Source: Bugula neritina (lineage: Eukaryota > Bryozoa > Gymnolaemata > Cheilostomatida > Bugulidae). From it: a stretch of DNA of 64,000 nt. The position numbers and the translations under genes are program-made. Positions 11,901 to 38,100 of the stretch are shown piece after piece. The notes below the pieces were generated by a model that ran no database searches, was not told where the DNA came from, and saw only the letters and a list, made by a program, of their open reading frames with translations. The stretch's first letter is position 1. Every line of letters begins with the position of its first letter. The stretch covers positions 26,114,504 through 26,178,503 of the forward strand of contig OZ037765.1 in NCBI GenBank assembly GCA_964035545.1. The letters are read 5' to 3'.

Positions 11901-14072
11901 TAATTCACAGTATTTACGTTTCAAAATAAATTTATAATCCGTTATATTGGATATATCAAGTTATGAATGTAAATGATATAACACATGTAGCTGTTTTTAA
12001 ATTAGTGGTGTTATCAATTTTCAAGTTTTTAAAAAAATCGGGGGGGGGGGGGGGGTCAGATATCTCATTTTTGAGTTACTTCTTCTTGATGTGTATTTAC
12101 TCGGAGACTCTGTTAGAATAGAAAATAATCAAGTATGGTGTGCTCATGTAATTGCTACACTTGCACAAGACAGCCATCATATTTTGTTTTGCCAAAAGGA
12201 GTTAGCAACTATTGTTCATGTTTGCTACTCAGCAGAGAATAGAAAACCAATTTCTAATGGTTTGAGTTCTAACATCAAGTCAATTTTCACTACGTATCTA
12301 TTAATTGAAAGTTAAGTTTGTCCTGCGTGCATCAGATGTGTGCATTTAGATATTTCATATTTCAGCTAAGAAATGTAAAGTTGAAAGGTGTAGAAGGAGA
12401 CGATCACGATGACGAAGAGATGGTTGGGGAAGAGTGGGAGAGTCTATTTGGTAGAACGTCCAATAAGGAGGCTGCAAGTGCTCGGGTTTTTCTTGACGAC
12501 TTTGGTACGCTACATTGGCCTATACTGTTGCTATATCCTGAGTATGGCCAAACTGATTTCATTACCCAGGCCAACGAAACTACAAGGTGTGTTACTGCGA
12601 TTGTTTCTATGATTTATTGTTTTTCTGAAAACTAAATGATAATGGGTTATAATTAATACATGTAAGTGTCAACTTTGATTTATATTTCTTAAGGCTGGTT
12701 GATCTGCTGTATCAAGTGTTTGGACCTGAAACTCCTGAGGCTGATTGGGATTTGGAGAAACTTTACAAACTGGAAAATCTAGAGGTAGTTCAAGACAATT
12801 ATTTAAGTTGTGATCTATAAATAAAAATCTAACTGATTTAGTTGAAAATATCAATTTATTTATAATACATTAGCCTACTTGAAATCTTTCTGTAATAACG
12901 TCGTTATTTAAGGTAAATTCTTTTGAATAGTTTTATACTTGGGTCATTTTACTTATGTTAGTACACACTGGATATCTTCAGTTTTTAGCTATTTTTCACA
13001 ATTTAACTGCTAATGGACATGGGTTTTTTGGCCAAAACTAGTAAAATATCAATAAATACACCTAAATAATCAAAGTTCTTTTTAATTTTGCTTCATTTCC
13101 CATGTTTTTTTCGTAACGTCGGCACTCCTAAAAAGCTAAATATATAAGAAAAAACATGGGAAATCAAGCAAAATTAAGAACCTTAATTATTTCCGTGTAT
13201 TTATTGGTGCTTTACTAGTTTTGGGCAAAAAGCCATGTTCATTACCAGTTAAATTGTGAAAAATAGCTAAAAACTAAAGATATCCAGTGTGTACTAAATT
13301 AAGTAAAATGATCCACTTTGAAATATATTTTTAGATTTATTTTGAGAACAAATTAGAGGAAACATTATATCAGGTTGATATTAATGCATCCATCCAAGCT
13401 GTCATCAGTCATCCCAAGTGAGTGTTTTATTGATAACTTAACTGATTAGTGTTCTAACCACTTTACATTCTTCAAACACATACATTGGAAATAGTGTATA
13501 AAAAAGTGAAATAATTTCAGCAAAGCTCGTTAAATTGCAGTTAAAAGAAACAGTTGCTAATTTTTAGTTATGATATATTATAATCTCTTGTCTGCAATTG
13601 TTTACATTATATTTTGAAAACTAAAAAGGTGTTGAGTGAACATGACTTCTACAACCATGTAGGCCTATTTTAGTTGTGTTTTTGGAACTTATTTAATAAT
13701 TTCATCGTATTCGCCATTTCAAAGTAAAATTCTGAATGTTTTAACGATGGTACTACATGTAGGTTTTATGGAAAATAGTATCTCTAGGATGCATCTATTA
13801 GTGTGTTAAAATGCTTAGTTGGTTTGCTAATAACAAGTTCTCACCTAAATTATTGTTAGTTTTTTTTATCTTGTGTTCGCTAGTGTTAACGCGCATCACT
13901 ACCTAACACATCATAATATGTTTATGCATTCCTTATATTTGAAAATCGTTAAACGTTAAAATTATATTTCAGGTACATAGTGTATGGAGGATTACCATCA
14001 CTGATTATTCTTGTCAAAGGTTCTGAATTTGCTAAAGATTTCTTGAAGAAATATTCTATATCTACAAATTAA
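8940..14072 (+). CDS. TTC4: Tetratricopeptide repeat protein 4 (Hsp90 co-chaperone)
   Basis: TTC4 (yeast Cns1 orthologue) is a cytosolic or nuclear co-chaperone that binds Hsp90/Hsp70 tails. Ten exons: 8940-9086, 9665-9776, 10047-10208, 10350-10427, 11166-11290, 11711-11797, 12366-12586, 12694-12784, 13335-13417 and 13973-14072. They total 1206 nt, or 401 residues; the human protein has about 387. From about residue 86 there are three TPR motifs (YKEDGNRNF, YTNRAAAQFRLGNYRS, KAIIRG). These keep the Lys-Asn / Asn / Lys-Arg positions of a carboxylate clamp for MEEVD-type tails. A basic, Lys/Glu-rich helix follows (KNVRKEKAKERKAELQRK). The C-terminal wheel domain keeps HWPILLLYPEYGQTDFI, the family hallmark. 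The ATG at 8940 begins MAPKRKMTDEER. All exon phases close. Intron 8 carries a 373-bp inverted-repeat element. Confidence 0.95.
12040..12055 (+). repeat. Poly-G run of 16
   Basis: Uninterrupted G run in intron 6 of TTC4. The copy number may be unreliable in the assembly. Confidence 0.9.
12942..13314. mobile_element. Fold-back or MITE-like element with ~165-bp inverted arms
   Basis: The left arm starts GGTCATTTTACTTATGTTAG and the reverse complement of the right end reads GGATCATTTTACTTAATTTA. The two arms stay roughly 85-90% similar by eye over about 165 bp and meet at a short centre (about 13112-13145). It lies entirely inside intron 8 of TTC4 and has no open frame. I could not find a clear target-site duplication. 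Confidence 0.8.
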
Positions 14073-15799
14073 GGTGATTTTGTAGACGGTAATTGTTACG
14101 ATGTTGCGGCTCATCAGTTTTGTATTGAGAAGAAATGATTTAAACTGAGTCATTTCAACTAACGAGTTTTACTAAACATAGTATGTTATAAAGCTGTGGT
14201 ATTTTAATATTCCTTTAAGGAGTTCATGAGTTTAGGAAGCAGTAAGCACTATAAACCTAACACTAAAGGGTTTGTGAATGTTGAAGTATACTTGGTTTCA
14301 TTCTCTAATGCATTGCTGAAAGTTTAGATAAAAGGAAATAGATTTTCTGTGTTCGTATTCTTAATACAATACCTCTATAATATAAACATAGTTTTGATAC
14401 TATGTAATTTTGTTGCAGAATTATCTGGCTGAACTCACCTATTAAAAGTTAAATGCCATGAGATCTCTTACTGATCAGACTTGCCTAAAGTCACCATTCA
14501 GACAAAAATATATAGTTTATAACTCTACTATATATTTTATTAAATGCATGTACGTTTACATTTAGGCTATTTATGTCTATGCTTGAGGCTTCTGTTGTAA
14601 AGCATTTTTAATAATGTGATTCCAGTGTTGGTGGCAGTAATTAATATTTATTGCCAAGAAGAATAGCTATACATTTACAATCTGTGCATTCTTATATTTG
14701 AAAATACTTTCACAGTTTAAAGTATGCTTTTTATAGCTATATGTGTTTTGTTTTAGTTTTGTATGTTTTTATTGACATTTAACACCATATTCTAATCACT
14801 TTGGAGTAAATAAATTTTAAATTATAAAAAGTGTCGGTTTAATTCATGAATGCAGGTTTTACTTTTAAAAAAAACTTCAACTTGAACTGCAAGTATATTT
14901 TGACAAATTAACAAATTAATCTACTTCAATGTAATTTTATTGTCCCTTTAATTACCTACAGTGTATTTGCAAACTTATATTTATGCCTAGCTAAACTGGC
15001 AGGGCAACCTGCTCACATCACCAGGGGAAACAACTTCTCCTGCAACAAAGTTCTAAAAATATAGAGGCATTATATAAAATGTCTTTCAATGGAATACTCT
15101 CTAATCTTGCTAATGCAAGGTGAGCTAATCACAAACGTATTTACTATGAGGCAGTAGTTTACAGCCTTGTAAGTTTTTACCAAACCTTCAAGCTCTGAGC
15201 GAGATTTACAACAAAAAATTATAGCCCAAGCTAAAAATAGTGATACAAGCAGCTTATTCTTTTGAATAGAATTATTGAATCAAGCCAATCAGCTATGGCT
15301 ATTGAATAACACTAGCTGTTGCTATTGATTAATGTACAGCTTTGCCTGGATGCAACAAAAGTTTGTACTTAGCATCAGCTGATCTGACTTTCTTAATTAC
15401 ATTATTTGCTTGTTTTATATTTATGAAACTCATTTTTTTTATAAACAACAATAAATAATGAAGTGGTAAGTCTTACTTATTATTTTATTTGATCAGTGTA
15501 TTTAGGGTGAAGTAAATTCAGTATCTAATTATAATTTCACACCTGTGTGTATGCAAGAAATTCTAAAAGTAGGTTTTGAGAATCAAAGTCAGCTTGAATA
15601 GCTGCTGAAGAACTGCTCTAGGCTTTTGCCTGGTGCAATTAACTTGACTGCAACTTGACTGATGGTCTATAGTCAGTTGCAGGGTAAAATCACTAGCTGT
15701 TATAAGATTTGGAGAGATTTTGCGTTTTTGAGTAAATTGGTTAACAATTTCCATTTAATAATGACATCTACTTTTTAACTTTTCAGTCATAGTGAATTA
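14073..15799. other. Spacer between TTC4 and the MFS gene
   Basis: This contains the TTC4 3' UTR and the leader of the MFS gene. A strong donor-like site (GCAAG|GTGAGC near 15119) and an acceptor (TTTTCAG ending at 15786) suggest a 5' UTR intron of about 665 bp before the ATG at 15800. This is inference; no protein-coding signal is seen here. Confidence 0.45.
14809..14814 (+). terminator. Poly(A) signal of TTC4
   Basis: AATAAA about 740 bases after the TTC4 stop codon. Nearer AT-rich hexamers are possible, so this is only the best match. Confidence 0.35.
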
Positions 15800-21692
<5,893 letters not shown>

Positions 21693-22936
21693 ATTTCTTA
21701 GCTGTTTTTCTGGCAATTTGGCAAATCCAGTAAAATAAACAGGTGTCTGTGTTTATATCTTGTAGTGTATACATGTACATGGTCTATTTCATAGTTTATA
21801 GCTACAATAAATTTGCATTGTATATCACAGGCTTTTTAGTTGATTTTGGAAAACAACCGATATTTGTAGTATTTCAGCTGTTCATAATGTAGATTTTCAA
21901 GACATTAGTATTACAAGATGTGCCATTTTCTTATTAATAACTAATAACTAAAATTTAGGTAAGAAGTTCAAACTCCAGTAAACTTAATAAACCAATTATA
22001 ACCTTAATTTATTATTTTGAAGTTTTATTGTTTGCAGTGATCTAAGTAATATTTATGCGTGTGATTGGCCCTTGAAATTGCAATAAATTTGAACTGAGAA
22101 TTAGATTCCAAATGAGCATAGTTTATATTTCATTAGAAAACTAGAAATTTTTTAAGCCTTTAAAGTTTTAAGCTAAGCAAATAGTGAATGAATTATTGTA
22201 GCAATACCAAATGTTCATAAACATATAGTTTACACTATTTTGCAAGTGTAATCTACATTTGGGCGTTTTGTGGTAAAATTTGCCTCTATACTTTGAGTAC
22301 CATAATTTAACTCGAAATAAATTTCCCAGCAAGGTAGCAAGGACCGCCTCTCTATTGAAATAGAGGGAAAAATTCCCATGATTATAAGCTGTTGGCTGGT
22401 AATTTGTTAGTATATTGCCAGAATTTATAAGCGCGTAGGGGTTTCCATATTAATATTAATATAATTATAATAAATTCAATCACCAATTGCAATAATAGTA
22501 TTGAAAGCAAGAAAATAATTTAACCTATATCACAAAACATTTAATGCAGTTATAGTTCAGCAACTTGGGACAACTTTCTATCACTATGCAAAGCTCTCAA
22601 TAACAAAATTCAGTTTACAATTCCTTAAAAAAAAACAAGCACCTATACTTCTTTTAAATACTTCAACCTGCATCGGAGTAACTTTGACTATAGCTTAAGT
22701 CTGTTGTCCCAAATGCATATATTTGTAATTAATTTAAAAATATATAATTCACCACAAAAATATGTTCATAATACGTAACAGTAAAACACAAATGCAATGT
22801 TATATGCCGTATGCAGCATTTATATAGATGTACATCATATAGCACTATTGATGATAAAATAAATATTGTATAATTATGTATCTTGAAGTGGCACCATTTA
22901 AAACAACAGCACAGTGTATGAATGTCTGTATAGTTA
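21693..22936. other. Convergent spacer between the MFS gene and SLC28 copy 1
   Basis: This holds the 3' ends of two convergent genes and AT-rich unique sequence. I see no coding frame, RNA gene or clear transposon. Confidence 0.6.
21734..21739 (+). terminator. Poly(A) signal of the MFS gene
   Basis: AATAAA 42 bases after the MFS stop codon; another AATAAA lies about 70 bases further on. Confidence 0.5.
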
Positions 22937-30699
<7,763 letters not shown>

Positions 30700-32186
30700 G
30701 GTGGAGGAGTACTGTCCCACTGTGAGTAATGACTGAAGCTCTTCTCTTAATGATATATATAATAGCTTGTAATGGGAGTGAAAAGTTATGAAGCAACAAG
30801 TTGACCACTTCTGATTTAAGTGTTATATCAGCTCTTAGGTAGGTGTTATCTACCTGTTCAAACAAACTTGAAGTTCATGCAGGAGCAAACATGTATTTCA
30901 TTGCTAAAAGCGTTGACAAAAGTAGGTAGCTAGAAATCCATTGCAAAAATTTCAATATGAATTATTAAGGCATATTTTTGCTTCTGGTTATCTAGATTAA
31001 ATTTGAAGTTGTTTAGTTTTTATATAATCAAAGTCTAATTTGGATAAATTAAGCCTGAAACATGAAAGTACACTGTTGCCTAAAAGGTCCCATATTTGAG
31101 GGTCAAAGTTTCATATCAACAACTGATCTTTTCTGAGTTTTTCTTTCTCCCTTTTTGAATTTTAATTAATTAAGATAAATTGTTTCAATAGTCAAGCAAT
31201 CAGAATACGAATACATATATGAAAGCTTGGCTCATGCTTATACCCATTCATGATGATTAGAGAAGTAGATAACATGCAAAGTTATAGAGGAAAGTAAACA
31301 ATGTTACTAGCTGCACAGATTTTATCTCAAAAGCTTATAAAGCCTGTTCTTACTGCACCTTTCCCCATAACAATCTTTCTATGCGATCGAAGCCTAACTT
31401 TTTGTATTAATTGGTTGTTAAATAAGAAATTTCAACAGATAAATACATGCCGCAAGACTTTAGGAAGTTCTATATGAAATGTGGTAAATTGTTAGGTTGA
31501 GCTGCATTTTTTCTTCTTACAAGTTGAGGGTGATTTTTACAAGAACTCACAAATTTATATAAACTTTTGTGGTGACTATTCATAAATGAGTTTTAGCCAA
31601 AATAAGAGGGTGTTGGCTGCCACACTGTGACTGATTGGTTAATTTATATAAATAATATCAACATGTAAACTTATTATAATATGATCATTTTATTGACATG
31701 TTGAATAAGCTATTGTCATGCAGACATCTCACCTCTACTATAACAACTTGGGTTGCTGCACATGATTTAAACTGTTGAATACATCAAACCATCAACTTAA
31801 AAATTCAAATACAGATTTCTTGTTTATAAGAAATCCAGTATCAGCCATATATTATTTTGCAGATTTATACAAGTTAGATGTAAAATAGAAGTTGTCTTCT
31901 CAGTAGATGAGCAAAACAACCATCAAACGATCATGTAAATAATTATACAATAAAAACTAACTAAAAACTGCAACATGAAGACGAAAAGTAGGAGTTACGC
32001 ATAAACCTGAAAAGTTGATAGCTTCTGCCAAATTGAAACGTGTATAAGTAAAAAAGATAATAAATCTATGTTATAAAAATGCATAATTGTAAAAATAAAA
32101 ACTATGTAAATGCTTAAGTTTTAGAATTTATTTATTAATACTTAAAGAAATGCCATGCTATTGTCATATTTTTAATAATTTGCCAT
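30700..32186. other. Spacer between the two SLC28 copies
   Basis: This should contain the promoter of copy 1 and the 3' UTR of copy 2. It is AT-rich and unique. I saw no frame, RNA gene or named motif beyond the copy 2 poly(A) hexamers. Confidence 0.6.
32131..32136 (-). terminator. Poly(A) signal of SLC28 copy 2
   Basis: Overlapping TTTATT motifs (AATAAA on minus) at 32127-32136, about 50 bases past the stop codon. Confidence 0.5.
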
Positions 32187-35100
32187 TCATAAGGTTCCAC
32201 AAGTTTCAGGATTCAAGGCACCAGGAATAGACAATAATCCTAAAATAAACAATTATAATTATTACAGCTCAAGGCAATATCTTTAACTTAACAATTCTTT
32301 TGTCATGTTTAGGCATTTTACTACATGTTTACGGTGAGTAAAAAACTGGTAACCCTCAGCAGCTTAAGAATGTTGCAATTATGATCTCCATATGCATAAA
32401 AATAGGCACATGAATTTCATTCTGTTTACTAAAAGTTTCAAAGAAGTAAGTTTTAATTTATACATCTTTTTCTAGAGAACACATTTGGCAAGAAAGTTAC
32501 CTGCTCTATGTATGACATTTTAGCACATACGGCTGAAATAAATAAAAAGATAACAATGTGTTCTTTTCTTGGGTGTCATACATTATATACATGATAAGAA
32601 AAATACAAACATGAACAATGTATAAATTTATATTATTCAATTTACATAAGATAAAATGCAGAAAATAACATACTTATAGCAGAGGTTCAGAAGCCTTACG
32701 GGAATAGTATGCTTCGAAAATTTGTATTGAAATGCTTCAAACCTACTTTTAGCAGAACATTTTATGTATATTTTTGCACCTCAGCTGCACAAAAGTGCAG
32801 GATAGTTTTATCAGTATGACTGTATTTATTACCTGCGATACAAGCCGTCATGAAACATGCCACATTGCCAGCTATCATGGCTCTCACAACTATGGCTGCA
32901 ACATCTTTCTTCCTTGATGGTGCCATTGCACCGAGACCTCCCAGCATAATACCAATACTGCCGAGGTTGGCAAAGCCACACAAGGCATACACTGCTATAG
33001 TCTCTCCCCGAGCCTGTCAAAATAATAATAAAGTTGAATCTTTTTATGGAAATTCGACTTTAATTGAAACCAAACTAAAATTCTGGTTTAAATTGTGATT
33101 TAGTATTATATAAGCAAGTTGCTATATTGAAGCTATTTGCGAAATATCCAAAGATAAAATATACATCACATATTATAAAGAAAAATTCTATAGAAAACAC
33201 AACTCCTAGACGCTGCATAATGCATATAAAATTAAAAAGTGGCACACAACAGAAACCGCAAAATGTCAACTTGCGAATCGTTAAATAATATTGTAAAAGT
33301 TAAAATATTCATCTTTTTAGTTACAGTTGAATTTAAAGAGAATCAAGTGCCATGATAGGAAGTATAAATAAACTTGCCGATATGATAGGAAAGCATTCGC
33401 TTTCTAAGGCAGAAACTGTGCTGTTTCCTAGGAAGAAACAGTTCTGTATGCTATTGTACAAAACTGTGTTATTGTCGATAGCTTCCCAACTTTGAACGAT
33501 CGCTCGATTTTTGATCAAGTTCGAAAGCCTTTCATAGGCCAGAAATTCATTAGCAAAAGTTTTAATTCCAATAAGCTCAGCCACCCTCTTACAATCTACT
33601 GCTGGGGTGCCCATGATCCACGCAAATGGCCAGAGCAGGTAGGAGCAAATGAGCTGTGAAAACATAAACACCAAGTCAAGCATAGATGACATGACAGACC
33701 CATTACTAATATAATATATTATTTGCTAAATGCCCAAAACACTGTAAGAAATGTTCAACTTGCTTCAAATGTTAACTCGGGCCTATGCGGTGCTTTCAGT
33801 CCAACTTGAGCACCAAACCACCTCAGGGTCTGATTAATGAACTCCAGTAGAGCAAGAAAGGCAATCAGATTGGCGGCAATGTTGGCCACTAGTTTGATTG
33901 ACGCAGATGCTCCAGAAGATGCTGCCTGAACCAAATTTATGTCTGGCCCTTTGCCTAAAACAAGAGGTTAACTTGCCAAGTATTGTACAATGTCAAAGCC
34001 TTTGCATTATTAGTTGTGTTGATGACAAAACAGAATGAGCATATAAAAACAGATACAGTTTTTCAATCATCTGTTATTTAGTATTTTATTGCTATTGATT
34101 GAGGAAATACCAAACAAATTGTATAAGTACTTGCAGAAAACTTTGTCATAATTGATTCAAAATGTGTCTCGGGAATTGCAATCATCATAAAAAATTCACA
34201 GCTTAAAATAAATTCTGCGACAAACATTAATGTATCTAGCTAATATCCTACCCATTTTAGCAACCTCTTTAGTAGTTGTCTTGGACTTTTTTGTTTCTGG
34301 ATAAAAAAGTTTTGACATGGCAAGTGCAGCAGGTGCTGACATGACTGAGGCAGAGAGCAGGTGGTTGGCAGGTACCTAAACACAGGATTATAGCTTTAAT
34401 AAAGTAAAAATAACACATTAGAAAAAGCTACGATTTCACTCAAAAAGAGAAGATAATTTCTAAGCTGTATATGCATTTCTCTTGGTATGATGTGAGCACA
34501 TAAGCCTGTTACCATAGTGAAGTCAACTAGCTTCAGTATAAATATATTTTAATCACTATAAAACACAATTGTATACCACATATTAGAATAAAACATACTA
34601 CTTATTGTAGTGAAACTATTTGATGTTGAAATATACAACTGCAACTATAATTATGTACTTACACCAAACAGTATGTATGTAGCCAAAACACTACCAGCAA
34701 TAGTAGCAAATCCTCCTGTCATCACTGCATGCAACTCAGACTTAGTCATGTCCATTAACAGAGGTTTAATCATCAACGGGGCCTCAGTCTAAATTAGAAA
34801 TAGAAATTTACTATACCCTGATTACTAAACAGGGAAAAGATATTTTTAAATTTAAAATTTGGCAGCTGCAGTTCACATCACTAACAATCAATCATTTCAC
34901 GACAAATAAGAGTTTTTGATAGAGATGTATGCCTTCACTCAAAGTTATTATAAAAACAGTTTTACTGCTGAAACTTTCATGTAAAAACTGAAAGAGTCCC
35001 TTTTGCTTTTTTTTCAACACACAATCAGGTTTATTTCAAAACAGATATAATGACCTATTTCACACCTCCATACATTCTAGCAGCTATAATAAGGTAGATA

Positions 35101-38100
35101 AGTACCTGGCCAACAAATATATTTCCAGCTGCACTCAGTGACTCACCAGCTGTAGTGCCCATTGTAACCTGCATCAGCCAGGCTACCTACAACAATGTAT
35201 CACACAATTATACTCTCTTCAGGTTTAACCTCAGGCGATTTGATAGGTAATATTTTTAAGCCAATCATGTTAGAATTAGAATAGGTAAAAGTAACAAGAA
35301 GCTGAAAATGAAAGGCGATTTCCAGCTTTAAAACGTAAACCAACAGGAAACTTGGCTCTCAAGTTACGCATGCTTTGAGCTTTGCTTAAACGCAAAACAA
35401 ATCCTTGCCTTATAAGGCTTGAGGCCTGGATATGTAAAAATTTAGTTCTTCTTAAATATACAGTAATAAGAGTGATTCGCAGTATGTCTTGACTTCAAAA
35501 TTAAATGTCCAGTTTTCATGCAACTACCGTAACACCAAATAAACGCACACAGTTGCAATCATTTTAATGCATACCTTCTGAATAACAATCTGCATGACTC
35601 CGAGATGATACAACATTCCTATCACAGTGCTGAAAAATATGACCACTGGCAAAACCTAAAACATATAGAGATCATGCATTACACTTCTGGTGTCAACATG
35701 AATTACTACCATATTTGATAATATTAGCTGCAGATGTTGAGAGCACTGTTACTTCCTCATATAGCGATTACAATGGATTGAAACAATCAAAATCTATTCA
35801 GCTGTAACTTGTAATTGAGTTGTACCTGTGTTTGAATATCACAATGTATAAAAGTACTAGTCTTTAGTTTTTAGCTTCAAAACTGCTAATCAATATTTAT
35901 TAATATAATACAGATAAATGATACACACCTTAAATGCAAAAAAGTGATCTGTGTATTTATCTCCGAAGACCATGATTGCTCCAGCGTCACTGTGTTTAAG
36001 GAACTCTTGAATTCTGTCGCCCATCCATTTGAAGACCAGATATCCAACGCATGTTCTTAAGATTAGATATGCAAAGATAAACTGTAGCAGTAGTCCGAGA
36101 ATGACTGGCCTCCAGTTCACCTGTCACAACAGCACAAAATTACAATAGGCTATATATAAAATATTTATTAACCAAACCAGTATGGAAATCAAATATACAT
36201 GAAACCTATACCGTTGGACAGCTGCCAAAAGAATGCAATATATACTGGACAGCAGATATTATATTTATTTACATTGTTTATTAAAAAGAGTCTTTTTACT
36301 AAAAAGCTGGCAGCTTCAATGTTTGGTTAACCGCAAATTAAATTTAGTCAATTAGCAGTTTCAATCAACCAGTGCCTAGTGGCAGAAAAAGAGGAGTTGT
36401 GGGATACCACCTCTAGACAAAACCTCTTTGAAAGTAATACGAGTTATACCTTCAAAGGAATGCAATAACATGTTTACAAACTGATGATATATTTTTTATA
36501 TTTGAAGCATCTGTTGAAGTAAGGATCAGAGCAGAGTGCAAGCTGATGACAACAGACAATGACATGTACACTCTCTACATAATACGATTACAAGGTGATC
36601 AAACCTTAGCCGGATGTTTGGAGAAGATATAAAATAAACCAATATAGACAGCCATTCCAATCAGTGATACCAGATTCTGTGGGGCATTCATACCAACATC
36701 CACTGCTAATACTATTACCAATGCAGCCAGTAATATGAATCCAATAACCCTAGAAAAACAACATTGCAAGTAAGCTCTACGTAATATTCATGTCATATAA
36801 ACAGTGACATGTGTTATATTTCAACTGACTGAATAGGAATTACAATAAACAAGCAAATCATTGAATGTATTGCTCAACACAAACACATTACTAAAATAAT
36901 AATACAAATATTATTACCATTGCAAGATATTCCAGTGCTTATTACAGAAAGTTGAAATGACTGAAACACAAGGTTTCAGGCAGCCTTTCCAGATTTGTCT
37001 GCCATAGTACTTTTTAATAACCCAGTAAATCACACAGAACGCAGCCAATACATTAATAGCAATGAGTCTTATAGCTGATTCATTGCTGGAGTCAAAACCA
37101 TATTGGAAGTTGTAATACATGGCACCAATAAAGTATGCGACCCATAGTGCCAGGAGAATAGCCCCTCCTACATATCCAACCAGAGAAGAATTTTCTTTGT
37201 ACCTGAAATTGTTTCATACATACAAGCTTATATTATTTATAATTTCACAATAGATCAAGTAAAAAAGGCGATTATAGTTACCTAAATTTTATAAATACCT
37301 GAAAATCAATGCTTCAACATTTAAGCAATTTTAGTTCACCTCTCGGTTACATGTAATCAATATAACATAACATGTATGTGAGTTGATCAATTCACCTTAT
37401 TCTAACTTGACCGATTTACATTGAAACATGCAAACTTGCACATTCTATAAGAGACAGGCTTGTCGTACCAGTTTGTCTTTACCAGATACTTATTGAGTCA
37501 AAAACACTAAATTGCAGTAATCTTTTGAAGCAGAATAGGTATACCAATATATTATTATTACCAGATATCAGAAAAGATATGAAAGGGCTTTCAGCATTTA
37601 CGAAAAAAATTAGTTCCTCAGTCAGAGGAGTATTCTTATATGAGTAGAGCTTCACAGTTCTTCCAACTGTTGTCAAAACTTATAGTACATAGAAATTTAC
37701 TTCTTGCTTTAACAATTGAGGAAAATAGCTTAAAACTGAGCCAAAACACTGATTTTGCATCTTGTGAAACTCTCAGCTTTATAGTTATATTTTTACTATT
37801 CACCAGCTGGATATAGCGTTGGTAGCACCACTAGCAGCTGCAGCACAGCAGCCTATATTCTCATCATCTGACATGTCAGAGTCACTCTCAAAGGAGTCGT
37901 TATCCTTCTTGGCCACAGGCGCAGGCACCCCATCAACTTCAACTGGTTTAAACTGAAAATTACTATTTCATTATTATGGCTGCAGACCATAAAATATCAT
38001 ATTATTACTATATGCACACAAATTGTACAACCCTAAACAATACAAAGCTTGGTAAAGTTAGTGGGAAGGCATGTTGCATGCCAAAGGTGTAATTTCAAGC

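Noticed and set aside
30700-30720. Extra N-terminal residues for SLC28 copy 1 from a GTG
   Set aside because: Copy 2 begins at the position equal to ATG 30697-30699, so the upstream residues are UTR.
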